Shown here: positions 43,347 to 55,077 of the stretch, piece after piece | How the letters are laid out: the number at the start of each line of letters is the position of its first letter | Numbering within the stretch: the first letter of the stretch is position 1 | NCBI GenBank assembly: GCA_016508695.1 | Contig: VNKQ01000004.1 | Coordinates: 930,001 to 994,000 of the forward strand | From: Hyphodiscus hymeniophilus | Taxonomy: Eukaryota; Ascomycota; Leotiomycetes; Helotiales; Hyphodiscaceae | Length of the DNA: 64,000 bases | Direction: 5' to 3' | Notes under the pieces: model-generated | The model's database searches: none | Seen by the model: only the letters and a program-made list of their open reading frames with translations | What the model was told of the DNA's origin: nothing | Program-made: the position numbers and the translations under genes

Positions 43347-44500
43347 ATTTGATTCAACAAATTGTGCAAGAGTCCAGTATAGATTACCAAGACTGCGCCG
43401 GCCCGTGATGTCTTGGAATCAAATTTCTTCCTCCGGATACTTTGGAAATAGATTAGCAATGGGATTATACTTAGTTAAATATCATCCTGTCTTTGTTACT
43501 CTTTCGATATGAATGGTTCAAACCTTTTGGAGTGTCATGGGTATCAAAAAGGCCGTACGCCAACTCGAATCTATGGGACCGAGAGCGAAGCATGACGTTG
43601 CAAGCAAAGTCCGTTGTCCTCAACCTCCCAAACGGTCAAGTTGCAACAATAGGATGACATACCCCGTTGAGCTGTGGATAATGAATAATATGTAAATATA
43701 AACAAGAAATAAATCAGAGAAAGCAGATCGACCAAAATCGTGCCTGCCCTGCTGGCTGGGGCAGGAGCGTCTTAGCTTAAAGCCTCAGAAAATCAATGAG
43801 GGGGGTCCTACTAGGCTTGCCAGCGCCAAGAACAATGACAGGAAGGCTTCTTCTGAAAGGTCTGGGCTTCCTGGTTCTGGAAGACTTCTTAAATGTATGT
43901 AAAGTTTGACGGCTGAGTATCGAAAGAATTCTTTAGAATGAATCTTCAAGGCTGCACTTCATCTTTCGTCCCCAACACCCTCCAATCTTTGCTTCGTCAA
44001 TTCTGCCATCCTGGGAACTTACTGTCCGGTCGTCATGTCAAGGCTCTTATAAATGGTTGTGCCAGGAGCCGCCCTTCGCTGCTCTCCTCCTGAAAGGCGG
44101 ATCGACTCTGAAGGGCGGAAGTCATTAACAAGACCACCATTTCCCGAAAGTCTCCTTATCAGCTACTTCGATGACGCACTCGTCCAGCCATCAATAAACA
44201 ACGTCTAACCTAAATACGAGAGCATGTGTATAGAAATGTAGTGGAAGGGCATGCCTTCCAACTCAGAATAGTAAAAGGACGACTCATTGGATATGACTGC
44301 ATTGCTAAACGCGCGAGTGACTGCTATATCGACACCAATGGTGGCTATCTACTACTACGAGTAGGAGGAGCCGAGAAGAAAGAGGAAGTGCTGTGGTTGC
44401 TTGTCACGTGCAATTCAATGTACTCGAGGACAACTTGCGAATCTTTTTTTTCTATGATTTTCGAACTAATGTTTTGTCCCAGATCATCCCCAAAAAATGT
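43347..44500. other. Intergenic region without a supported gene
   Basis: Upstream of the GH76 gene. Short frames only (up to 120 codons, no domain). No repeat recognised. Confidence 0.4.
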
Positions 44501-44513
44501 CCTACACTGGTAG

Positions 44514-44761
44514 AACTGGGGAAACTAACAATGGCAAAGCAAGAACGCTGGAATAGTAGAGTATTTCAAGAGGCCCTCGAGAGCAATATGATCCGCCTCG
44601 GCGTTGATCATCCTAACACGATTGCAGCAGAAGGGCCCTTAGAAAGCGAACAGTCATACGAGAATGTGAGGACGAGGGAGGCCGCAAACATGACTGATGA
44701 CTTGAAGTGCTCCCCGCCTACTCGTAAGGGATGTATAGGTCTCATGGCAACAAAGGGATAA
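44514..44761 (+). pseudogene. Relic of a tetratricopeptide (NLR/kinesin-light-chain type) repeat
   Basis: The segment KQERWNSRVFQEALESNMIR followed by LGVDHPNTIAA matches one unit of the TPR repeats found at the C-terminus of fungal NLR-like proteins, whose hallmark is a tryptophan early and LG..HP.T at the end. Only about one unit is recognisable; upstream and downstream sequence lacks the neighbouring repeats or any NB-ARC part. It is best read as debris of a lost gene. The open frame around it (44393-44761) starts upstream at an ATG-less region, so expression is unlikely. Confidence 0.5.
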
Positions 44762-45405
44762 CACGGAATGGTGACCGTGAACAGAAGACTCTCGACCCCG
44801 GCGGGCACTTTGATTCATGGAATTCATGATGTTCACGCGGACTAGTTGATACCAGAGAGGCTCAACGATGACTTACGTTCAACTGCAAAGAATTCCCGAG
44901 GCCCATACTATATTTAGGAATTCGATATTCCTGCGAAAGACTTGGCTTCTGCTGACATGACAAACTGCACAGCCTTTGCCACTCAGCCAAATCTGCTCTG
45001 CACGTGACCCAAATAGCCGTACAATTGCGTACGTTCGTAAGAAGACAGATCCCGTAAAAGCCGTTGATGAGTTTGAATTTTCTCATCATTCCTTATAATC
45101 TCTCAAACCGAAAGAAATTGCGATCAAAACCTTCGCTGTCATCTATTCTTTGTGAATAATCTAGCCTGCCGGTTGGGAGTGAATCCCTCACATTTGTTTC
45201 GGCTGCCAACGCTCAAACGCCTCTCCAAAACACTCTACACCTCTCCTCTCTTCCCTTCTCCTACAACACCAACTTATCTTCCTTCAATCACAACCACAAC
45301 CACATAACAAACAATCCCGCCACCAGATCACTTCGCAGATATCACGTTCGATACATTCGAATTACCTCAATACACTTTGACTTCTCAACCGTCTACACAT
45401 TCGCA
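44762..45405. other. Intergenic region and SNARE 5' leader
   Basis: No gene seen. The last ~180 bases before the SNARE ATG are pyrimidine- and CAA-rich (CCTCTCCTCTCTTCCC), like the leaders of highly expressed fungal genes. Confidence 0.45.
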
Positions 45406-46448
45406 ATGGCCTCAAGCTCGCCCCCCCAAAACACGCTTTACGATCCCCACCCAAGCAGTACAACGGCGGCGCTACAAGCAGTAAGTCATCTTTTTATTAT
45501 AACCTTTTGATGGTCTATCGATGGAAGGCGTTGTGATGTGGATTGTGGACCTTGGATGGGATGCTCAGGCAATGGTCCGTCAGCGATCGCAAAGGACCAG
45601 AACAACTCCGGCACTCCCGACGAGCGAATACTTCGAGATTTACAATCCAATTCTCGGATACAACTCAGCGACTGTGTGGTTCCATCTCTTTTCTAGCACT
45701 TCCTACGAAACATGGCTTGGCGCAGAGTCAATTCAGCTTTGACGGCTTGGAAACAGAGCGTACGGTTCACGAGCGACCGTAGAAGCTGTATCATCGAACT
45801 CATCTTCCATTATCAACGATCAAGGACGATCGAACCGATATCGCCAATGAATGTGCGGGTTTCTTTGGAACTTGCGCGGCGTGGTTGATGACACCCAGAC
45901 GGCCATGGTGCGAGGGAAACTGGATTCGACACAATAGATTGACTGAGCATTTGCTAATTCTCGTTCTACTCTAGCAAATTGATGACACCGTTGGTGTGAT
46001 GAAAGAGAATATCAACAAGGTCTCGCAACGTGGTGAACGCCTCGATTCCCTCCAGGATAAGACCGACAACCTCGCAGTCTCCGCTCAAGGCTTCCGCAGA
46101 GGCGCAAATAGGGTGCGCAAGTGAGTTATCGATTTCCTTGTTTGCTTTCCATTTTCGGGTAGTTGAAAGTCGTTTTCTCTGTGGACGCCTGCGAGCGACC
46201 TCCCCCTTCTCCCCCCCCCAAGAAATGATCCACCCCCCACTACTCTCCTCATTTGTATGTGCTTCCTGCTGACTTCCTGGGCGGGGCGATGTGGTACAAA
46301 GATATGCGTATGCGTATGTGCTTGATCGGTGGAATCATCATTTTGCTCATTGTCATTATTGTTCCTGCTGGTGAGTGTCCCGAAGCGTTGGGGTGGATTT
46401 GACAACTAAACACTGATTTTGAATGCAGTTGTTGCGACCCACCACTAA
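45406..46448 (+). CDS. Synaptobrevin/VAMP R-SNARE (Snc1/2-like)
   Basis: R-SNARE that drives fusion of secretory vesicles with the plasma membrane. Predicted exons: 45406-45480, 45975-46120, roughly 46287-46370, and 46429-46448. Exon 1 encodes the short variable N-terminus (MASSSPPQNTLYD); exon 2 the SNARE helix (IDDTVGVMKENINKVSQRGE, then RLDSLQDKTDNLAVSA) with the zero-layer arginine in RGERLD; exon 3 the juxtamembrane MWYKDMRMRM and the transmembrane helix, ending VVATHH. Intron 1 is 494 nt, long for this window. The intron before MWYKD has a good donor (GTGAGT at 46121) and a possible branch site (GCTGAC), but no AG next to the exon: the expected spot reads TTCCTGG. The exon 3 start is therefore uncertain. 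Confidence 0.88.
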
Positions 46449-47212
46449 GCGAGCGCATCTCTGAACAATGAAATTGGTTACATAGGATGGTGGAGGGCAA
46501 GATTACAGTTGGGTGTGGTTGAGGTTGAGAGAGCTGGTTCTTTGATCCTGTCTGGATGGCGATGCTCGGCTGCATCGAGCACCCGAATTAACGAAAGGTT
46601 AGCTAGCGATCAGGAGTTTCAGTTTGCTTTTTACAATTGGTTCTTCACAAGGCGTCATACAACATATTTGAAACCTGCTTGCCTTATGTTTCTGACAAAA
46701 GGTTCGGCAGTGGCACTCAATATGCAAGGGTTTGTATCTTGTAGGATTTGGAGGAGATAATGGAGATAACCTAAGCTCGCACTCGTTATGACAAGTGAAA
46801 GTGATGTTCGGGTCAAGGGACAGGCATCGTCAGCTCTCCATCTATCCCCATTCACCAGGAGATGAAATGATGAATAGAACAGCCAAGTTTACGCACAGTC
46901 TCTCTGCCACAACAACAAGCTTGAAAAGTGGAATAACCTCAGGCAGAATAAGACAGAACCTTGAAAAAGAGCTATACTAATTCAAAAGCTTTGCGTCAGA
47001 GATTAGATGCGAGCGATGTGTTGTTGCTGTTCCATTAATCGTGTTACCTCCCAGTGAACAGGATAAGTAGGACAAGAGGACACTGCAAATATTCCCTAGA
47101 TAACATTTTCTTGTCCAAAGCTATTTGCTTGACTTGTTCGTGTGGCCTGTCTATTCTATTGATTACATGGCAACGCAATAAATAGCTATACCTAATTTTA
47201 TACACCATTATG
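46449..47212. other. Intergenic region without a supported gene
   Basis: 3' flank of the SNARE gene; small frames only, no domain or RNA gene recognised. Confidence 0.45.
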
Positions 47213-47631
47213 TTTCAGACATTGGGATATCTGGATGATTTAAACTATTTTGCAAATATCCTATCGCTTGAATTATTTCAGACATTGGAATAGATATTTT
47301 AGATGATTTCGCAAATACCCTAATTACTTGAAATATTTCAGACATTGGGATATCCAGATAATTTAGGCAAAACGATCGTTTTGCAAATATCCTAATTACT
47401 CAAGTTTTTTCAGACATTGGGAATCTGGATAATTTACATCATTTTGCAAATATCCTAATTGCTCAAGTTATTTTAGACATTGGGATATCTAGATAATTTA
47501 GATCGTTTAGCAAATATCCTAATTACTCATATGTCTTCAGACATTGGGATATCTAGATAATTTAGATTATTTTGCAAATATCCTAATTACTTATGTATTT
47601 TCAGACATTGGGATGTCTAGATAATCTAGGA
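47213..47631. repeat. Minisatellite, seven copies of a ~61-bp unit
   Basis: About seven tandem units, each opening with TTTCAGACATTGG, followed by GATATCTAGATAATTTAGAT, then GCAAATATCCTAATTACT. Units begin near 47213, 47277, 47337, 47408, 47471, 47536 and 47598 and differ by 5-25 percent; unit 3 carries a ~9-bp insertion and the last unit is partial. It is non-coding and AT-rich. There are no spacers of CRISPR type. Confidence 0.95.
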
Positions 47632-48579
47632 AGTATGTGAAAAACTCCAATGCTCCGAGTCGGTGCCACCGTAATGTAATAGCATTAAAATTCCATTAGG
47701 TGCTGGGTTTATCTCATTCACTCAAGAGCAAGATTAATGTGTAGGATATCAAGTAAATAACAGATCATAGGAACGGAGAAGCGTAATGCCGGCGTACGTA
47801 GATGTGAAGAGCAGGGATCCGGGTCTTGTAATCTTCTTCTTTCATCAAATTGAGAACTGGGGTTTTCTACCTTGCTCATATTTAAAGCATTAGCTTGGGC
47901 TAAGTAGGACAAGGTGAAAGTCAGAAGTTGAAGAGTTCTTATAATATGATTCAGTGGATCACGCGGCTAAGCCGAGGTCCCATCGCACAAGGAGGTGGAA
48001 GAGTTCTTCTTTGCAATGATTACACCTTGCAAGCTGCAAGTCACACTTGATAGAATCATGCCCGTAAAGCCTTTTGCCTCTTCTAAGTGGCCAGCTTGGT
48101 TGGGAAGGAAAAGATGGATTTTCGGGTGGTGCATGTGCGGTAGAAAACTTCTGTAAGGCTTTTCATGCGCCCTGGCCTGATCCAGGCGGAGAAAAGATCC
48201 TAGGTAAAGTACAGTAGCGACCAATTGCGGTCATCGGACCCTGCGAACTGGCAACCCTCCACCCTTCGTTGATCAGAATATTTTGAGATATGTGAATCCA
48301 ATACCAATAAAACAAGAACCACCAATTGTTAAAACTTGGTACGAAATCCCCTCCACATTCTAACTATTCTCCATTATCCAGTGCCGGCTCTTGGACCACG
48401 CAATCAGACACTAACCATATTCTGTTCCCTCTAGTCTGCGTCATTTTCGTCCCCCGCCTTTCAGATACTCGCAGAAGTTGCTGCTTGGGATTTGACGACT
48501 ATTTCGTTGCTCTTCGGGAGCTGGAGGACAACCCTTCCTGTTTCACGCCAATACTCTCCACTCATACGAATACCTCGAG
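47632..48579. other. Intergenic region and arg-6-type 5' flank
   Basis: No supported gene. The last ~270 bases before the ATG are probably promoter and leader; an overlapping plus-strand frame (48326-48859) reads through the ATG in another phase and has no domain. Confidence 0.45.
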
Positions 48580-51328
48580 ATGCTGGCTCTGCGCTCCACC
48601 GCGGGGGCGGTTGCCCGAAGGACAGTCACAGCTGTTGCAAGAAGCTCTGCTCGCACGATGCCAAAGGCTGCTACAGCCGTCACTCTCTCCTCCAGACGGC
48701 AGTACGCAGCCCCTTCGGATAGCTTCTCCACTAGATCCACGGTTGTGCAATTGCTCAGCAATATTGGTTCCAAGCGAGAAGTGCAGCAATACCTTTCTCA
48801 CTTCAGCTCCGTTTCCTCCCAACAATTCGCTGTTATCAAGGTTGGCGGAGCTATCATAACAGAACATCTCGAATCTCTCACCTCTGCTCTCGCATTTCTC
48901 AACCATGTTGGTCTCTATCCAGTCGTTGTACACGGTGCCGGACCACAACTAAACAAGCTGTTGGAAGATGCAGGCGTGGAACCCCAATTCGAAGAGGGCA
49001 TACGGGTTACAGATGGCAAGACATTAGCGGTTGCACGAAAGCTTTTCCTAGAAGAGAACTTGAAGCTGGTGGAGAAGCTGGAGGAATTGGGTGTCCGTGC
49101 TCGACCCATTACATCTGGGGTTTTCAGTGCTGAATATCTGGACAAGCCGAAATACGATTTGGTGGGTAGAATTAACAAGGTTAATAAGGGCCCCATTGAG
49201 GCTGCTATCAATGCTGGATGCTTGCCGATCTTGACGTCCATGGCGGAAACGCCAGAGGGTCAGGTTCTCAACGTCAATGCGGATGTTGCGGCTGGTGAAC
49301 TTGCAAAGGCGCTTCAGCCTTTGAAGATTGTCTACCTTTCTGAGAAGGGCGGATTGTTCAACGCCGACACAAACGAGAAGATTTCTGCGATCAACTTGGA
49401 CGAGGAATTCGAATATTTAATGTCACAATGGTGGTGTCGATACGGAACAAGGCTGAAGATCAAGGAGATTAAGGAGTTGCTTGAAGGTCTTCCAAGGACC
49501 TCCAGCGTGGCCATTATCCATCCCGCGGATTTACAAAAGGAACTGTTCACAGATACAGGTGCTGGAACGCTTATTCGACGTGGAAATAAACTGGCTACTG
49601 CTACCAGCCTGTCCCAGTTCGAGGATGTACAAAAGTTGAAGGAAGTCCTAGTGCGGGATCGTGAAGGACTTGACGCCAAAGCTATCGTTGACAGATATGT
49701 TGATGGTCTCAAGGACCGTGAATTCAAGGCTTATTTTGATGAGCCTATGGATGCTCTGGCAGTTGTCCTCCCACCCACCTCCTCCACCTCTCTGGCCAAC
49801 CTAGCTACATTCACAATCACCAAGTCTGGATGGCTCACCAATGTCGCGGATAATGTCTTTGCTGCTATCAAGAAGGATCAGCCAAGGTTGGTGTGGACTG
49901 TGAAAGAAGACGACGAGAACTTGACATGGTTCTTTGACAAGGCTGAGGGAAGCCTTTCCAAGGATGGCGAGGTCATGTTCTGGTACGGCATTGAGAATGG
50001 CGATGAGGTCAAGGAGCTCATGACCGAATTCACAAAGCACGGCCGATCTATGCTTGGTGATGCCAACCTTGAGGCACGACTTCATCGCGCCGCTAGAGCC
50101 GCTTCTGGAATGAGTGCTTCAGTGGCGGCGCAGAAGCAGCAAGCCCGTGCTTTCTCCACCTCTGCCCGCCGACCAGTTTCCAAGTCGTCCCGACCGACCG
50201 CCTCCTCTGGTGTATTTGCCTCCTCATCGCGAGGCTATGCTACTACCACCAATCCAAACCCTCCTTTCGGCAACAAGAACTCCTCGAACACTCAACCAGC
50301 CAAGGTCGCCCTCATCGGTGCCCGAGGATACACTGGGCAGGCACTTATCAGCCTTCTCAACGCACATCCCAATATGGATCTTCGCCATGTTTCTTCTCGT
50401 GAGTTGGCTGGCCAAAAGCTGAAGGGCTATGAGAAGCGCGACATCACTTACGAAAACCTCACCGCCGAAGATGTCCGCCGTATGGAGGAGAATGGTGAGA
50501 TTGACTGCTGGGTAATGGCTCTTCCCAATGGAGTCTGCAAGCCATTCGTGGATGCTGTTGAAGAAGGCAAAGGACCCCAAAACAGTGTCATTATCGATTT
50601 ATCCGCCGACTACCGCTTTGACAGCAAATGGACCTACGGCTTGCCCGAGCTGGTCAATCGATCCGATATTGCCAAAGCCACCCGTATCTCCAATCCAGGA
50701 TGCTACGCTACTGCCGCCCAGCTCGGAATAGCACCTCTTGTCCCTTTCCTCTCTGCTCAACCAACCGTCTTCGGTGTCTCCGGTTACTCAGGCGCGGGAA
50801 CAAAGCCAAGTCCTAAGAACGATACTAAGAACCTCGAAAACAACATCATCCCCTACTCTCTTACAGACCACATCCACGAGCGTGAAGTCAGCCGTCAACT
50901 CGGCACCGAGATCGCTTTTATTCCTCACGTTGCGATGTGGTTTCAGGGAATTCACCATACTATCAACATCCCACTCAAGCAGAGCATGACGAGTCGAGAT
51001 ATCAGACAATTATACCAAGAGCGATACGCAGGTGAGCGATTAGTGAAGGTCACGGGTGAGCCACCGAGTGTGAAGTCGATCAGTGGCAAGCATGGGGTAG
51101 AGATTGGTGGGTTTGGAGTTCACAGTTCTGGGAAGAGAGTGGTGGTTTGTGCGACGATTGATAATTTATTGAAAGGCGCTGCTACTCAATGTTTGCGTAA
51201 GTCACTTCTCTTGTGTACCCTTATCCTCCTTTTTCAGATTTGATGTTGGACCCTCTGCTGACCAGAATGTAGAAAATATGAACCTCTCCTTAGGGTTCGC
51301 AGAATACGAAGGCATTCCACTCGATTAG
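48580..51328 (+). CDS. arg-6: ARG5,6 polyprotein: acetylglutamate kinase / acetylglutamyl-phosphate reductase
   Basis: Mitochondrial precursor carrying steps 2 and 3 of arginine/ornithine synthesis. Exons 48580-51196 and 51273-51328 (76-nt intron; the join gives QCLQNMNL) encode 890 residues. Order: an arginine-rich mitochondrial presequence (about 1-45); the N-acetylglutamate kinase domain (about 85-330, VVVHGAGPQL); a GNAT-like (DUF619-type) segment (about 365-510, WFFDKAEGSL); an arginine/serine-rich internal targeting/cleavage linker (about 530-570, RAFSTSARRP); then N-acetyl-gamma-glutamyl-phosphate reductase (about 585-890) with IGARGYTGQALI and the catalytic cysteine in SNPGCYATAAQLG, near residue 708. 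The final EYEGIPLD is the usual end. In relatives the precursor is cut in mitochondria into two enzymes, and the kinase is feedback-inhibited by arginine. All key residues are seen. Confidence 0.97.
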
Positions 51329-52602
51329 AGTGAACGAGAATCGTCACCGGTCACGGGGAAAATAAAAGTTCATTCGATTTTTTTCATCAACATCGTTGGA
51401 GAGATAGCGTGCGAGATCGGCGAAGCAGCGGAGACATGTAAATATGCACGCTAGAGTTAAAGGTAGAATTGAACATAGTGAATAATGCCGTCTTGTTATT
51501 AGTCCAGGGTTTGATATATGCAGGTAATGTTGTGCCTCAAACACATGGAGGTTTGATGCAAAGGTCTTCTTTTCTCCTTTTTGGAGCATTTTTGCAACCA
51601 AAGTTGATTTTTCTCACTGCGTCCCACAATCCTCATGTCGGCAACCTTACAGTATCTGACCCATTGCATCTCTCTATTTTCGCATTCCACGCCCATGCTT
51701 GAGTACTCAATATCGCCATAGTGGGTGCTTATTCTTACATTGGTTCAATCGAGCGGGTTGGCTCCTGTCTTTTGTGCGGTCAATTGCGGTGTTGTCGAGT
51801 ATCAAGAGACTCAAATTCACTTCAATCAAGCAAGGCTCATGAGGTGGCTTTTGAAAAATGTATCTTGGCTTCCACCACTCTTGAAGTTTCAAAGGGTCGG
51901 AGTCGCTGTCTTCTGCTCTATCATCTTGTTATAAAATAGAAATGGTATAGTAAATCAAGAAGAATGTACTTTATTCTACTTCCGAACGAATCCAAAGTTA
52001 TATTGGTTCGAAGGTTTTGGTTCTGCATTGGCCTGTGAAGCTTTAGGCAGAGGAATGCTTTCTTTTAACGTTAAAAAATAAACCTCAATGCCGTCTTCGC
52101 GTTTTATGAAGAGCTTCGTGTTCCTGCCACGCTTGCAAATGAAGAGTCCCGATTCTGTACCTAGAATTTTCTGCCCGAGACAAGCAGACTGTCTGCGTTT
52201 TGAGCTTCCAAATCCATTTAGGCTAATTGTGAGTTCTAACGAAGATATTGCCGTAATCCGACACTGTAGAGCACGCTGCTACCCCGCAAACCGGTATTGG
52301 ATAAATTACCCTTTTCTTTGGTACCAATTCCACCGAGATACCGAGTTGGGTCAGATTCTTTTCGGGGGAAATAGTAAAGATCATCAGAAGCTCTGGAAGG
52401 CTCTATGGTTCCTTTACAAAAATGAAAGAGCGTTCGGGGGTATTTGATGCAAGTATCATCGCTCCCTGTAGCGGCGGAGAAATTTACCTTCCATGAGCAC
52501 CACAGATCAGAGTTTAAATGACCATATTCCTTTATCATTCACTTCGTGAGAGATAAGTGTTTCCTGAGAGATCAGAATAGATATTAGTGATTTTGAGACA
52601 AG
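51329..52602. other. Intergenic region without a supported gene
   Basis: A 119-codon ATG frame at 52088-52447 and smaller frames lack domains and exon partners; I leave them unannotated. No repeat recognised. Confidence 0.4.
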
Positions 52603-54934
52603 ATGATACTTGCCTTATTCGTACTCGCATCTTTGGTGACGTCCGCTCAGTCGAATATCAATCGGAAAGAAGTCGTCAGACAATTTAACCCATCACGCCA
52701 TGCAAGCTCAAACTCAACGCCGATTCAGGTTGGCAACGGGAATTTCGCATTTGGTGCAGACATAACTGGCCTTCAAACATTCTTCCCCTACGGCATTCTC
52801 TCGTCTTGGGGCTGGCACAACTTCTCGCTACCTACGACACCTGGGCAAACCTCTCCAGATGATTTCACCGGACTTGATTGGCATGCCTTGTTCCCAAAAG
52901 ATAAATCCCCCCATCACTGACTATTACTAGGTGGTCTCACGACCGACTTGTGAACTACGATCAGCCCAATCCAGCTGAACCTCTGATCTCCGATTGGTTG
53001 ACCGACAATCCGCAAAGGGTCAACCTCGGACGTGTCGGGCTCTGGTTTAAAGACTTGAATGTCTCCGAGGTCGATCTCCTCGACAAATCACAGACTCTAG
53101 ATCTTTACTCTGGTACGATATTGTCGCAATTCACCTATGAGGGTTCGCTAGTTACGGTCCAAACAAGTTCTGATCCAACTTCGGATACAATCGCCGTGGA
53201 GATTGATTCAAATTTACTTTCGAGTGAAGAGCTAGGGATCTTTTTTGACTATCCGTATCCAGATATCAATAAATTCGATGATCCATTTGTCGGAGTATGG
53301 AACAATGTTTCGCTACACACTACCACTTTACGACAGACTGGCCAGGAAGCGCACATTATTCATGAAATGGACGCCACCACTTATTTCACCTCAGTCCGCT
53401 GGGAAGGCTCTGCATCGATGTCTGGTCCCTTAAGGTCAACTCATCGATACATTTTGAAGCCAAAAGCACACAGCTCTTCCAAGCTAAGCTTCACCGTCAA
53501 TTATTCTCCAATACCAGTATCGAATAACCCCAACTGCAACGATATTATGATTTCATCGGCCAATTACTGGGAAGAATACTGGGAAAGCGGCGCATTCATT
53601 GACCTGACATCCACTGCCAATATGAACGCCACCGAGCTCCAGCGACGAATAATCCTCTCCCAATACCTTCTAGCAGTCAACGAAGCCGGGCACGACTCGC
53701 CTCAAGAATCTGGACTTGTCAACAATGGATGGTATGGCAAATTCCACCGTACGTTTTATCGTATTCAAAGTTTCTCTTCTGGGTTGCTTCAAGAACGACA
53801 AACTTTCTCTAACCCTAGACACTTGCTACTCCACCCTTCTCAAAACCTTCCAGAAGATTGAAGCTGACTACGAGTAATTACAAAGTGGAAATGGTTCTCT
53901 GGCACTTAGGCCACTGGGCGCGGTGGGGGAAATGGTCCTTACTTGATCGCACTGTTCCGGGCCTTTACGAGCGCTTTCTCCCAACGTCTCTTCAGAGAGC
54001 TCAGGAGCAAGGATATTCGGGTGCGAGATGGGGTAAGATGAGTGACCCTACAGGAAGAAGCGCACCAGGTGAGATTAATAGCCTGTTGATATGGCAGCAA
54101 CCACATCCCTTCTATTTTGCAGAATTGGAGTATCGTGCTTTTCCGACTCCAGAGACGTTGGAAAAGTGGGATACGATTTTGACACAGAGTGCGGAGTTCA
54201 TGGCAAGCTTTGCTTGGTGGAATACTTCTACAAGTAAATTCCCTTGTATTCCCCTACCAGTCTGAATAAGAACTAAGCTCTGAACAGATGTCTATGATCT
54301 TGGACCACCCATGTATCCTGTTTCAGAAAACACGGCCCCCAACTCAACTGTCAATCCTACATTTGAACTTGCATACTGGAGATTCGGTCTAGGAATCGCG
54401 GCCGAGTGGAAAAAACGACAGAGCCTTCCCATCCCATCAAATTGGATCCAAGTGGCGCAGAATCTTGCTCCACTACCTATTTTCAATGAGACATATGCAG
54501 TTTACGAAGGGATCCCAGACATGTGGGTGGATCCTACAACATATCAAGACCACCCAGCAATGACTGGCATCTATGGCCTCTTACCACCAACTGCAGGACT
54601 CAACCTCACAATCATGCAGAGCACGGCCGCCAAGATTGCAGACGTCTGGGACTTCCCTTATTCCTTTGGATGGGACTTCCCCCTTTTATCGATGAATGCC
54701 GCAAAATTGGGAAATAAGGAAGAAGCCATTGCGTATCTGCTGAATGAAAATTTCATGTTTGATGATGTGGGGATGCCAATTGGGGGTTCGAGGGTCCCGA
54801 CACCATACTTCCCGGCTGGCAGTAGTCTTTTGTTCGCGGTAGCCATGCTTGCTGGCGGGTGGGATGGTAGTGTTGGTCCGCAGTTCCCAGAAGGGTGGAA
54901 CGTCACAGTTGAGGGCTTCTCGCCTGCTCTATAA
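52603..54934 (+). CDS. Secreted six-hairpin glycosidase-like protein
   Basis: Predicted 696-residue secreted protein from exons 52603-52880, 52931-53748, 53886-54233 and 54288-54934. The signal peptide is MILALFVLASLVTSAQS. An N-terminal beta-sandwich-like part begins VGNGNFAFGADITGLQTF, a pattern shared with GH65/GH95-like (six-hairpin) enzymes. The helical barrel holds NNGWYGKFHLEMVLWHLGHW, split by intron 2, and YEGIPDMWVDPTTYQDHPA, typical of this fungal family. Intron 1 (50 nt) seems to use a GC donor (TTG then GCATGC) with a normal CTGAC branch and TAG end; without it the frame stops. About ten sequons fit secretion. A plant or fungal polysaccharide-degrading role is likely, but catalytic residues and substrate cannot be assigned by eye. 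Confidence 0.85.
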
Positions 54935-55077
54935 TAGTTGTGGAATCTGAAACTCCTACTGCATATAGAACAATTTCAAAAAGGCTCCCTGATCAATCAT
55001 TATGTATTCCACAATTCATAGCATTCCATAACTTCAGTTGTGATAGATATTCGTTTGCGATTTTGCGACATTAACTG

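Noticed and set aside
47213..47631. CRISPR-like appearance of the regular repeats
   Set aside because: Units are directly adjacent with no unique spacers, diverge along their whole length and lie in a fungal genome.
47640..47672. Short resemblance to a guide-RNA scaffold end (CGAGTCGGTGCC)
   Set aside because: Only about 12 bases match, with no hairpin partner or surrounding scaffold; chance similarity.
48326..48579. Possible arginine attenuator peptide upstream of the ARG5,6-type gene
   Set aside because: That leader peptide belongs to the carbamoyl-phosphate synthetase small-subunit gene, and no matching short upstream frame is seen here.
52088..52447. 119-codon ATG frame between the arginine gene and the glycosidase
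   Set aside because: No domain, signal peptide or homologue recalled; composition does not stand out from flanking non-coding sequence.
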